From Rapana venosa (lineage: Eukaryota > Mollusca > Gastropoda > Neogastropoda > Muricidae), in NCBI GenBank assembly GCA_028751875.1, contig CM054138.1, positions 46,418,555 through 46,482,554 of the forward strand: a stretch of 64,000 bases of DNA, written 5' to 3'. The position numbers were made by a program, and so were the translations under genes. Below, piece by piece: positions 11,520-23,500 of the stretch. Every line of letters starts with the position of its first letter. Within the stretch, counting starts at the first letter, position 1. The notes under the pieces were generated by a model. It saw only the letters and a list, made by a program, of their open reading frames with translations, did no database searches and had not been told where the DNA came from.

Positions 11520-11885
11520 GGTTTCCTTATTTTATTTTTATTTTATTCTTTTATATCGAGGATAATGGAATAAGCACTTATATGCTTTTTTACATCCAGT
11601 CCTCGTGTATATGTGGTTTTGTGAATTCTGTCAACTGTTCCCACCAGCACACAATGGTCTACTCTTACGAAAAGCGGAACAGGATTTAACGTGTGCGCAA
11701 GATGTTCTGCGTGCGTTCGCACCCGAGGCCTTAGTTTATAGTCTCATCCGAAGGATTTTTGGGGGAGAGTGGAGTCGGCACCGATGTTAACTCCAGGGGA
11801 AAATATCCCCTTGAACGGGATTCGAACCCGGGTCGTCAGATTGCGAGCGCAATGTTCTAACCACTAGGCTATCCCGGTTCTAAGC
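11520..11885 (-). mobile_element. SINE type B2, complete with tRNA head
   Basis: On the minus strand it starts gaaccgggatagcctagtgg with B box gggttcgaatcccg. It continues through gagttaacatcggtgccgac, the B body, and the tail gcttattccattatcctcga. It is the best reference copy for type B2. Confidence 0.85.
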
Positions 11886-11999
11886 GACTCATATCGTGTT
11901 GGAGCGTCACAATTTGTTATTATTAATCCAAAACAAAGCCAGCTTTGGTTTATAATGCCATACTCTGGTCCTGTCTTGGTGACTAATCAAACGTTTTCA

Positions 12000-12325
12000 G
12001 GACAACAGTTACGACAACAAAAGCAACCCTTCCACACACATCTGCACTCTCACATTGACGACCACAGTACTGACCTTCTTCAGATTGATGGCACAAGGCA
12101 TCAGAGGGAAGCTGCCTTCCTGGGCGCCTGGCTGGCGGGGTGACTGAATGAATGAAGGTTCCCTGTGATAGGGTGATCTCATGGTCTGCCTGGTGTCTTT
12201 CTGTCTGCTGCTGATGGTTGCTGGCTGCTTTTCACACCTGGCAGGAGCTGTGTGTTCTGTCTCCTCTCTTGACTACTGTCTGTGGGGCTGCCTGCCATTG
12301 GCTATGTGGGAAGAAAGGTAAAAGA
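12000..12325. repeat. Old repeat X, copy 1
   Basis: Colinear with 14220-14490; shared phrases are gtactgaccttct, gttccctgtg and a ggctgct block. Read on the minus strand, both copies are bordered by a pyrimidine-AG and a GTCAGTACT, which looks like an exon with a donor. No reading frame is open and conserved in both, so I leave it as a repeat or a non-coding exon. Confidence 0.4.
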
Positions 12326-12403
12326 TCACAGGTGAGTCAAGGCATCAACAACTAGATCCGTGAAATACAATCAATATCTCAATATTATATGTGTAGGTTT
12401 TAT

Positions 12404-12562
12404 ACACACATGCTTGCATGCACACACACGCATGCATACATATGCACACACATGCACACACACGTACACACACACACACAGAATACACACACACACACAG
12501 AACGCACACACACACACACACACATGCACATACACACACACACAGAATGCACACGCACACAC
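12404..12562. repeat. CA microsatellite, imperfect
   Basis: About 160 bp of CA repeats interrupted by ATG, TGC and GAA steps. The open frames over it on both strands come from the repeat. Confidence 0.9.
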
Positions 12563-13059
12563 ATTAACAAGCATACAAAAGCTGGTATATGAAACATTTT
12601 GGGGTATTATTTTATTATGTACACCTCAATGGCAAGATTCATAGCAACATTTAAATTTTTTTTTTTTTTTTTGGTGGAAGAAAAAGTGTACTGGATTTTT
12701 GCAGCAAAAAAAAATCTGTTACCAAAGTAAAACAAGTTGTTGTACAGTTTTGATGGTTCATAGCAACATTTTACCAATAAGTCATAGAGTGGCTGCAATT
12801 GTTTCATCTTGCAAACGTCACAATGATGTAACATTTTACAGACACGATCCTAAACTGTGACAAACACTGTTTGCTTGGCGTAAGGCAGTGTGTCTTTAGC
12901 ACATAGCACACGTTCCATGCCTCTTCCTTGACACCCTATTTCCTATGCTACGGTGTATCCTGATCAGACTTTGGTCTGGAGGTTGTTGCAGAGTGTTTAA
13001 AGGACAGATCACCTGCACCGACCCATTTTCCGAAATGTGTAGTCAACTAATCCTATCAA
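12563..13059. other. No gene seen
   Basis: Contains poly-T (12655-12673) and otherwise unremarkable sequence. Confidence 0.5.
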
Positions 13060-13355
13060 CATGTGTATACAAATAAAGGTAAAGATGTCCCACAAACTAT
13101 GTGATCGTTGGAGAGCAAGATGTCTGAGACCTCATCTTATCTAGGGGCCAGCATGTTGAGGGTGGCACCTCACTGCTTTACCTTCCCTGTCCCTAAAATG
13201 CGGCAGGTACCTATTTACAGCTGGGTAAACTGGAGGGCTGTACTGAAGCCAAGGTGAACGAACAGTCTCCCATCCACTAGCCAATGGCACTCAATGCTGC
13301 TTAACCTTAGCTTGGGGACAGTGAGTGCTCTGACCACTGAGCTATCTGTCCCCAT
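13060..13355 (-). mobile_element. SINE type D
   Basis: On the minus strand the tRNA-like head is ggacagatagctcagtggtc. The body has gcttcagtacagccctcc and acccagctgtaaataggtac, and the end lies near the A-rich sequence at 13065-13080. It is nearly complete. Confidence 0.8.
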
Positions 13356-14219
13356 GTGTGCACATGTACATAGCTCATTTTGCTCACTGTTTCATCTTTT
13401 ACATTGGACACATTTTTGGTTGCACAGCATGCAAAAGACTACCAAAGCCATAAAACATCAAGTGCTTACAATACAATACTACAATAGCCTTCAAAATCTA
13501 ATACACATAATGTTGACAGTCAAAGAGAACAAATGCACTCAAAACAATAGGGAAAGACCTGGAAAGGTTATGCGTTTTTTTAAAACACACTTTGAACTAA
13601 GCTATTATAACTGCAATACCTCAAACTATTGCTATATGTATATAATTATAGAATAAAATGTCTATTTTTTCAATCATGGGTTTTCACTTTACACAATCAG
13701 TATGGAGTGTTAAAACACCTTTGGCAACCATCACTATCCAGTACCACAATGGCACAGCCTACAGGCTACGAAAATACTTTCATTTGGCTCTTTAGATGCC
13801 ATTTTGAGAACAACAGTAACCATACAGACACAATTCTAGTCCAAAATTCTGTTTTGATAGCTTTTCTTACTGTTAAGTCACATCATGTCCGAGTCAAGAG
13901 TCCTTTAGAAATCCAGTGAACTATGAATATACGCTTATAACTATGAGTATACGGTTACAGTAAGTTCAAGCCAGCACTTTTGTTTGGGCAGGAAAATTAC
14001 AGCTGAAAGGTAAACTGTTTTCTTTGATATAACAGTACAGTGAAAGTCGTTAACTCAACATATTCATAACTGCTTTGATTTTAAAATTTTTTTTACAAGA
14101 TATAGCGCTATATCAAATTCCATTTATTACTATCCTTATTATCATAACTGTACATCATGCAACATATCCCTGTTAGAATAACAAATAGTAACATTTTCCT
14201 TTGTGAAATGATGATAAAA
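13356..14219. other. No gene; LINE-type 3' end
   Basis: The segment at 14085-14135 (gatatagcgctatatcaaat, then tccatttatta) is a plus-strand CR1-type 3' end. The rest is AT-rich and unassigned. Confidence 0.5.
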
Positions 14220-14490
14220 GTAAACTTTACACACATCTGTTCTTCCATACTGACTGCAAGAGTACTGACCTTCTGCAGCTGATGGGCAAGGCGTCAGATA
14301 GAGACTGCCACCCTGGATGACTGATGGAATGTCTGAATGGACGTTCCCTGTGTCAGGGTCATCCATATCTGCCTGCCTGCCTTCTTTGTCAGCTGCTGCT
14401 GGCTGCTGTTACAGACACACTTGGCAGGAGGGCTGGTCTCTGTGTCAGTTCTGAAGGCAGCAGCTTTGCACTTCGCTGTGGAGAATTAAA
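14220..14490. repeat. Old repeat X, copy 2
   Basis: Colinear with 12000-12325, with roughly similar length and the same exon-like borders on the minus strand. The translated frames differ from copy 1 and hit stop codons. Confidence 0.4.
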
Positions 14491-14574
14491 AGTGAGGAAG
14501 AAAATAATGTAATAATATAACTTAAATACAAAAGTGTGTCTATACACATGTGCACGCGCACACACACACACATA

Positions 14575-14830
14575 TTGGATGTTGTGGTGGTCACCATCTT
14601 GGGTGGGCGACTCACTCAGTCTGGCTCTGTGACTGCGCTAATATTGTCGTTAGTAGGAAGCATAATAGGTGGTGTCCTGCGTATGTTAGCTCAGAACAGG
14701 CACCGCTGAACATCACCAACATGACCCAGCAGCAGTGCAGGGCCCCTCTGGCTGGTGGCCCAGGGCAGCCTGATATTGGTGGGCTCTGTAAAGACTTCTG
14801 ACCCTGGGGATGTGACTTGATGAATCTGGG
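14575..14830 (+). repeat. Repeat G, intact copy
   Basis: Shares blocks with 15640-16175: gtcagtaggag- or gttagtaggaag-like phrases, acaggcaccgctgaacatca, and gacccagcagcagtgcag. This copy lacks the SINE D that interrupts the other. Confidence 0.55.
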
Positions 14831-15134
14831 TATGGCTGTGGTGGGAAGATTTGTGATGAGTGGCATGGGAACAGCAGGACAGGAACATCACAGAAGTTGA
14901 AGCAGCAAAAACAAAACAAACAAAAAGACTTTTTTTTTCATTATTTGTGGTGGTGTAGTTGTTGTATGACTCTGATAATGAACTTGACGGTCCCTTATTT
15001 TTGTAAATTCTGAACTTTTAAGGTGATCTTAATGATCTTTCAATTGATTTTAAAGTAACAATTTGTTGTCGTAGTGTGCTGCTGCTGTTGGTGTTTTTCC
15101 TTGTTGGTTTTGCTGCTGTAGTTGTTTGTTTTAC

Positions 15135-15340
15135 AATTGGTGAAGCGGTTAGCACTTTGGGTTACAGACTGGAGGGTAGCAGGTTCGAATCCCATAAGAG
15201 GGATAGGGATTTTTTGGACGTTGGCTGGCTCCTATCCAGATTAAGTTTGCCGTGGATTCATTGGGAAGACTAGGACCGTGCAGTCAGTCCACCTTACACA
15301 TGCAATGAAAGAGTGCTGTTCAAATGACCTGACCTACACT
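15135..15340 (+). mobile_element. Single tRNA-derived SINE, type F
   Basis: Has an A-box-like tgaagcggttagcact and a B box aggttcgaatcccat spaced as in a tRNA, followed by a non-tRNA body. There is only one copy in the window. The acceptor arm does not fold, so I call a SINE rather than a tRNA gene. Confidence 0.5.
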
Positions 15341-15639
15341 GCAGGTGTCTGTATCTTAGGCCCAGTTAACACTTGGCGATACTATAGTAAGAGGCGTAGC
15401 TGAGTACAACCTTGTCACGTAGTCTAAAAGCATATGCACTTACAAAACAGTAGTATTATATCATCATCACCACTAATCATTAAGCAATTAAAGAAAATTG
15501 TCTCTTATTCAGTGGCTCCAACTGCTCTGATCTCATAGTAACCATAGTTTTGGTTTTTCCCATACACTTTTGTGCCTGTGGCAAGTGCGAGTAAAAAGCT
15601 TTTAGGCTTAGAGGTTCACAGGAAGAGGTGGTTGGAAGA

Positions 15640-16175
15640 ACCGTATGATGGTTGCCACCCTGGATGGGTGTCTCACCCAAGTCTGACTCCACGACCGAAC
15701 TACTACTGTCGTCAGTAGGAGCTTAGTAGGTAGATAAAAGGTAAAGGTGTTCTCATAACCTGTGTGGTCGTTGGGGAGCCAGATGTCAGAGGCCTCAGCT
15801 TCTCCAGGGGCCAGCATATTGAGGATGGCACCCATCTCCTCTCCCTCGCTGCTTTTCCTTCCCTGACCCTAAAGAGGGCAGGTACCCATTCACAGCTGGG
15901 TGAACTGGGGGATTGCACTGAAGCAAAGGTGCGCAAACACAAACATTCACTTGGTAACCGCGCTCAATCTTGCTTAGCTTAGCTTGGAGAAAGGGAGTGC
16001 TCTGACCGCTAAGCTATTCCATCCCCTGCATATTTTAGCTTAAAACAGGCACCACTGAACACCACCAAAGTGACCCAGCAGCAGTGCAGAGCCCCATCTG
16101 GCTGCTCCCCCTATGGCAGCCTGATATTGATAGGCTTCCTGTGAACCTCCGACCTCGAGGATGAGACAGCCTCAT
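15640..16175 (+). repeat. Repeat G, copy split by SINE D
   Basis: The left part (15640-15728) and right part (16028-16175) together match the uninterrupted copy at 14575-14830. A minus-strand SINE D fills the gap. Confidence 0.6.
15729..16027 (-). mobile_element. SINE type D inserted in repeat G
   Basis: Complete type D: the head at the right end has agctta then gcggtcagagcactccctt, and the body has acccagctgtgaatgggtac. I did not find clear target-site duplications. Its position inside repeat G dates it after G. Confidence 0.8.
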
Positions 16176-16349
16176 TTCTAATTTGTACACTTGCCAAACT
16201 TTCACACACCTGTGTAATTATATATGCAGATGCAATGATCTAATCCACCTTCTTTCATTTTTCTTTCTGAAAAAAAAAAAAGATTATCAGTACCCATGTT
16301 GCCAGCATGCACAAGGAGACTCTCATCTGTTATGATGTACCTGAGATAT

Positions 16350-16740
16350 TCTACTACTACTACTTAATGGAATTTATATAGCACTATATCTTGCAAAGAC
16401 AAATCAAAGTGCTTGCATTCAACTTATTCTTACACAGTCATACAACCAATAACAATTAATAGTTTAAATGAATTCAGATGCACACACACACACATACACA
16501 CAAAGGTGCCATAAGTAGGCTTTTGGTAAAGAGGGAGGTCATTCCAGATCGATGGACCAGAAAGAGAGAAAGAGGGACAGCCAACAGTGGATTGGTTGAA
16601 TCTAGGTATTCGTAACCACAAGGTATCTGCAGCAGAGCAGAGGGAATGATGTTCATCCTGATCCATCAGTGACAACAGATTATCATACTGGGACTGCTCC
16701 AGCAGAAATTCTTGGTTGCTGTCCACAGAGAGCACTCAAT
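16350..16740 (-). pseudogene. CR1-like LINE, 3' fragment
   Basis: The minus-strand frame contains [19 protein letters not shown] followed by SFSLSGPSIWNDLPL, the conserved C-terminal block of CR1-like reverse transcriptases. It is followed by the CA-rich 3' UTR and the tagcgctatataaattcc terminus (16365-16400). The same block is at 53.5-53.6 kb in the longer copy. Confidence 0.75.
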
Positions 16741-17560
16741 TCTAAGCCCCTGACCAAAAGGGGGGCCTACACTGTTACTTGATCACTCCAGTAGCGTTAC
16801 ATTACGCCTGCATTGCGACTCCAGCTAATTAAGTCCCCTGGTTGATGGCAATACCCGCGATGTCACAAATTCCAACAAGAACAAGGAACTCTTGTCTGCA
16901 TGGCAATTATGTGAGAGAAAATAAAAGACCTTTTAGTTCTTCCTCATCAACACAAAACCCATACCTCTCACTTAGCTGTTTCAGGTTTCAATAACATGCT
17001 CAATGTGATCAAGGTATGTAGTTCTGTTGACTTAAAAATATATTGGTGGCAGAGACCTGTTAAGATGGAGGGGAATGATTAAAAGGGTGGAAAGAATCCT
17101 TCTGGGTTTGTCACATCATTCAACAGTTCTGTTCAATCGGCTCTGCAGTTTTGGATCCTTCTCACCAACCCGCTGTCAACGATATCTCTGTTTACCGTTT
17201 TTATTTTTGGAATGAAATCGCGAGTTTAGTTTTATGATAAATGATTTAACTGAATAATATTGACAGCTAAGCCTACTCTCCTTCATTATTATAGGTCCTC
17301 CACGGAGGAAATTGGTGACAGGTCCAGAGCAATGACTGGACTGTTTTGCCCTTTGGGGAAATCTGGCACATTTGATCAGAAGAAAACAATAATCATTTGC
17401 AAGGGTTGTATTAATTACTTCTTTCCATCATTTGAGGGGGAGGTCTACACCTGATGCATGTGCCTGATGGTGATTAGGGAGATGGGAGAGGTAGGGTGGC
17501 TGTTTCATCCTGTTATGTCTCATCGATGCTACTTCAACCTTACATCATCATTCTCTGACA
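16741..17560. other. No gene seen
   Basis: Mixed-composition sequence between the CR1 fragment and the large minisatellite. No repeat or coding signal is recognised. Confidence 0.5.
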
Positions 17561-20500
17561 TAGCTAGACCTGGATCTTTCTCTGGTACAACTATAGACCT
17601 GTATCTTTCTGTGGCACAACTATAGACCTGCATCTTTCTCTGGTACAACTATAGACCTGTATCTTTCTCTGGCACAACTATAGACCTGTATCTTTCTCTG
17701 GAACAACTATAGACCTGCATCTTTCTCTGGCACAACTATAGACCTGCATCTTTCTCTGGCACAACTAAAACTATCTTTCTCTGGTACAACTATAGACCTG
17801 TATCTTTCTCTGGCACAACTAAACCTAAATCTTTCTCTGGCACAACTATAGACCTGTATCTTTCTCTGCCACAACTATGGACCTGTATCTTTCTCTGGCA
17901 CAACTATAGACCTGTATCTTTCTTTAGTACAACTATAGACCTGTATCCTTCTCTGGCACAACTATAGACCTGTATTTAATTCTGGCACAACTATAGACCT
18001 GTATCTTTCTCTGGTACAACTACAGACCTGTATCTTTCTGTGACACAACTATAGACCTGTATCTTTCTCTGGTACAATTATAGACCTGCATCTTTCTTTG
18101 GTACATCTATAGACCTGCACCTTTCTCTGGCACAAATACAGACCTGTATCTTTTCTGGAACAACTATAGACCTGCATTTTTCTCTGGTACAACTATAGAC
18201 CTGCATCTTTCTCTGGTACAACTATAGACCTGCATCTTTCTCTGGTACAACTATAGACCTGTATCTTTTTCTGGTACAGCTATAGACCTGTATCTTTCTC
18301 TGACACAACTATAGACCTGTATCTTTCTCTGGTACAACTATAGACCTGTATCTTCTCTGGCACAACTACAGACCTGTATCTTTCTCTGGCACAACTATAG
18401 ACCTGCATCTTCCTCTGGCACAACTAGACCTGTATCTTTCTCTGGCACAACTAGGCCTGTATCTTTGTCTGGCACAACTATAGACCTGCATCTTTCTTTG
18501 GCAAAACTATAGACCTGTATCTTTCTCTGGTACAACTATAGACCTGTATCTTTCTCGTACATAACTACAACTGTATCTTTCTCTGGCACAACTATAGACC
18601 TGTATCTTTCTCTGGTACAACTATAGACCTGTATCTTTCTCTGGTACAACTATACACCTGTATCTTTCTCTGGTACAACTATAGACCTGTATCTTTCTCG
18701 GGCATAACTAGACCTGTACATTTCCCTGGCACAACTACAGACCTGTATCTTTCTCTGGTACAACTATAGACCTGTATCTTTCTCTGGTACAACTATAAAC
18801 CTGTATCTTTCTCTGGCACAACTATAGACCTGTATCTTTCTCTAACACAACTACAGACCTGTATCTTTCTCTGGTACAACTATAGACCTGCATCTTTCAC
18901 GGGCATAACTAGACTTGAATCTTTCTCTGGTACAACTTTAGACCTGCATCTTTCTCTGGCATAACTAGACCTAAATCTTTCTCTGGTACAACTATAGACC
19001 TGCATCTTTCTCTGGCACTACTAGACCTGCATCTTCCTCTGGCATAGAGCTAGACCTGTACCTTTCTCTGGTACAACTAAACCTGTATATTTCTCTGGCA
19101 ATACTGGACCTGTACCTTTCTCTGGCACAACTATAGACCTGTATCTTTCTCTGGCATAACTAGATTTGTATCTTTCTCTGGTACAACTTTAGACCTGTAT
19201 CTTTCTCTGGCACAACTAGACCTGTATCTTTCTCTGGCACAACTATAGACCTGTACCTTTCTCTGGCACAACTATAGACCTGTATCTTTCTCTGGTACAA
19301 CTATAGACCTGTACCTTTCTCTGGCACAACTATAGACCTGTATCTTTCTCTGGCACAACTAGACCTGTATCTTTCTCTGGCACAACTACAACTGCATCTT
19401 TCTCTAGTACAACTGTAGACCTGCATCTTTCTCTGGCACAACTATAGACCTGTATCTTTCTCTGGTACAACTATAGACCTGTATCTTTATCTGGCACTAC
19501 TACACCTGTATCTTTCTCTGGTACAACTGTAGACCTGCACCTTTCACTGGCACAACTATAGACCTATATCTATCTCTGGCACAACTATAGACCTGTATTT
19601 TTCTCTGGCACAACTATAGACGTGCATCTTTCTCTGGCACAACTACACCTGTATCTTTCTCTGGCACTACTAGACATGTATCTTTCTCTGGCACAACTAT
19701 ACACCTGTATTTTTCTCTGGCACAGCTATAAACCTGCATCTTTCTCTGGACAACTAGACCTGTATCTTTCTCTAGCACAACTATAGACCTGTAACTTTCT
19801 CTGGCACAACTATAGACCTGCATCTTTCTCTGGGACAACTATAGACCTGCATCTTTCTCTGGTACAACTATAGACCTGTATCTTTCTCTAGCACTACTAG
19901 ACCTGTATTTTTCTCTGGCACAACTACACCTGTGATTTTCTCTGGCACAACTAGACCTGTATCTTTCTCTGACACTCCTAGACATGTTCCTTTCTCTGGC
20001 AAAACTATAGACCTGTATCATTCTCTGGCACAACTAGACCTGTATCTTTCTCTGGCAATACTAGACCTGTATCTTTCTCTGGCACAATTAGACCTGTATC
20101 TTTCTCTGGTACAACTGTAGACTTGTATCTTTCTCTGGCACAACTATAGACCTGTATCTTTCTCTGGTACAACTATAGACCTGTATTTTTCTCTGGCTCA
20201 ACTATAGACCTGTATCTTTTTCTGGCACAACTAGACCTCTATCTTTCTCTGGCACTACTAGACCTGTATCTTTCTCTGGCACTACTAGACCTGTATCTTT
20301 CTCTGGCACAATTAGACCTGTATCTTTCCCTGGTACAACTATAGACCTGTATCTTTCTCTGGCACAACTAGACCTGTATCTTTCTGTGGTACAACTATAG
20401 ACCTGTATTCTTCTCTGGCTAAACTAGACCTGGATCTTTCTCTGGCACACTTATAGACCTGTATCTTTCTCTGATACAACTATAGACCTGTATTTTTTTC

Positions 20501-23500
20501 TGGCACTACTAGACCTGTATCTTTCTCTGGCACAACTATAGCCCTGTATCTTTCTCTGGCACAACTATAGACCTGTATCTTTCTCTGGTACAACAATAGA
20601 CCTGCATCTTTCTCTTGCACAACTATTGACCTGTATCTTTCTCTGGTACAACTATTGACCTTCATCTTTCTCTGGTAAAACTATAGACCTGCATCTTTCT
20701 CTGGTACAACTATAGACCTGCATCTATCTCTGGTACAACTAAAGACCTGCATCTTTCTCAGGAAAAACTATAGACCTGTATTTTTCTCTGGCACAACTAC
20801 AGACCTGTATTTTTCTCTGGAACAAATATAGACCTGCATCTTTCTCTGGCACAACTATAGACCTGTATCCTTCTCTGGTACAACTATAGACGTGCATCTT
20901 TCTTTGACACAGCTATAGACCTGTATATTTCTCTGGCAAAATTATAGACCTGTATCTTTCTCTAGCACAACTATAGACCTGCATCTTTCTGTGGCACTAT
21001 TAGACCTGTATCTTTCTCTGGCACAACTAGACCTGTATCTTTCTCTGGCACAAATAGAGACATGTTCCTTTCTCTGGCACAACTATAGACCTGTATCTTT
21101 CTCTGGCACAACTACACCTGTATCTTTCTCTGGCAATACTAGACCTGTATCTTTCTCTGGCACAAATAGAGACATGTTCCTTTCTCTGGCACAATTAGAG
21201 ACATGTTTCTTTCTCTGGCACAACTAGACCTGTATCTTTCTCTGGCACAACTATAGACCTGTATCTTTCTCTGGTACAACTGAAGACCTGTATCTTTCTC
21301 TGGCACAACTAGACCTGTATCTTTCTCTGGTACAACAAAAGACCTGCATCTTTCTCTGGTACAACTATAGACCTGTATCTTTCTCTGGTAAAACTATAGA
21401 CCTGTACCTTTCTCTGGAACAACTATAGACCTGTATCTTTCTCTGGTACAACTATAGACCTGTACCTTTCTCTGGCACAACTATAGACCTGTATCTTTCT
21501 CTGGCACAACTACACCTGTATCTTTTTCTGGCACAACTACACCTGTATCTTTCTCTGGCACAACTACACCTGTATCTTTCTCTGGCACAACTACACCTGT
21601 ATCTTTCTCTGGTACAACTATAGACCTGCGACTTCCTCTGGTACTACTAGATCTGTATCTTTCTCTGACACAACTAGACATGTATCTGGTCTCTGGTACA
21701 ACTATAGACCTGTATCTTTGTCTGGCAGAACTGGACCTGTATCTTTCTCTGGCACAACTACACCTGTATCTTTCTCTGGCACAACTATAGACCTGCATCT
21801 TTCTCTGACACAACTAGACATGTATCTGGTCTCTGGTACAACTATAGACCTGTATCTTTGTCTGGCAGAACTGGACCTGTATCTTTCTCTGACTCAACTA
21901 CATCTGTATCTTTCTCTGGCACTACTAGACCTCTATCTTTCTCTGGTACAACTATAGACCTTTATCTTCCTCTGGCAAAACTACAGATCTGTTTCTTTCT
22001 CTGGCACAACTATAGACCTGTACCTTTCTCTGGCACAACTATAGACCTGAATCTTTCCGTGGTAAAACTACACCTGTATCTTTCTCTGGCACAACTACAC
22101 CTGTATCTTTCTCTGGCACAACTACACCTGTATCTTTCTCTGGCACAACTACACCTGTATCTTTCTCTGGCACAACTACACCTGTATCTTTCTCTGGTAC
22201 AACTATAGACCTGCGACTTCCTCTGGTACTACTAGATCTGTATCTTTCTCTGACACAACTAGACATGTATCTGGTCTCTGGTACAACTATAGACCTGTAT
22301 CTTTGTCTGGCAGAACTGGACCTGTATCTTTCTCTGGCACAACTACACCTGTATCTTTCTCTGGCACTACTAGACCTCTATCTTTCTCTGGTACAACTAT
22401 AGACCTTTATCTTCCTCTGGCAAAACTACAGATCTGTTTCTTTCTCTGGCACAACTATAGACCTGTATCTTTCTCTTGTACAACTATAGACCTGTATCTT
22501 TCTCTGGCACAACTATAGACCTGTATCTTTCTCTGGTACAACTATAGACCTGCATCATTCTCTGGTACAACTATAGACCTGCATCTTTCTCTGGTATAAC
22601 TTTAGACATGCATCTTTCTCTGGCACAACTACTAACCTGTATCTTTCTCTGATACAATTATAGACCTGTATCTTTCTCTTGTACAACTATAAACCTGTAT
22701 CTTTCTCTGGTACACCTATAGAAAAGCATCTTTCTCTGGCATAACTATAGACCTGTATCCTTCTCTGGCACAACTATAGACCTGTATCTTTCTCTGGCAC
22801 AAGACCTGTATCTTTCTCTGGCACAACTATAGACCTGTATCTTTCTCTGGCACAACTATAGACATGTATCTTTCTCTGGCAAATTAATAAACCTGCATCT
22901 TTCTATGGCACAACTATAGACCTGTATCTTTCTCTGGCACAACTATAGACCTGCATCTTTCTCTGGTACAACTATAGACCTGTATCCTTCTCTGGCACAG
23001 CTATAGACCTGTATCTTTCTCTGGCACAACAAGACCTGCATCTTTCTCTGGTATATCTATAGACCTGTATCTTTCTCTGGCACAACTATAGACCTGTATC
23101 TTTCTCTGGCACAACTAGATATGTATCTTTCTCTGGCACAACGATAGACCTGCGTCTTTCTCTGGCACAACTATAGACCTGTATCTTTCTCTAGCACAAC
23201 TAGACCTGTATCTTTCTCTGACACAATTAGAGACATATTTCTTTCTCTGGCACAATTAGTCATGTATCTTTCTCTGGCACAACTATAGACCTGTATCTTT
23301 CTCTGGCACAATTATAGACCTGCATCTTTCTCTGGTACAACTATAGACATGTATCCTTCTCTGGCACAACTATAGACGTGTATCTTTCTCTGGCACAACA
23401 AGGCCTGCATCTTTCTCTGGTAGAACTATAGACCTGTATCTTTCTCTAGCACAACTATAGACCTGTATCTTTCTCTGGCACAACTATAGATATGTATCTT

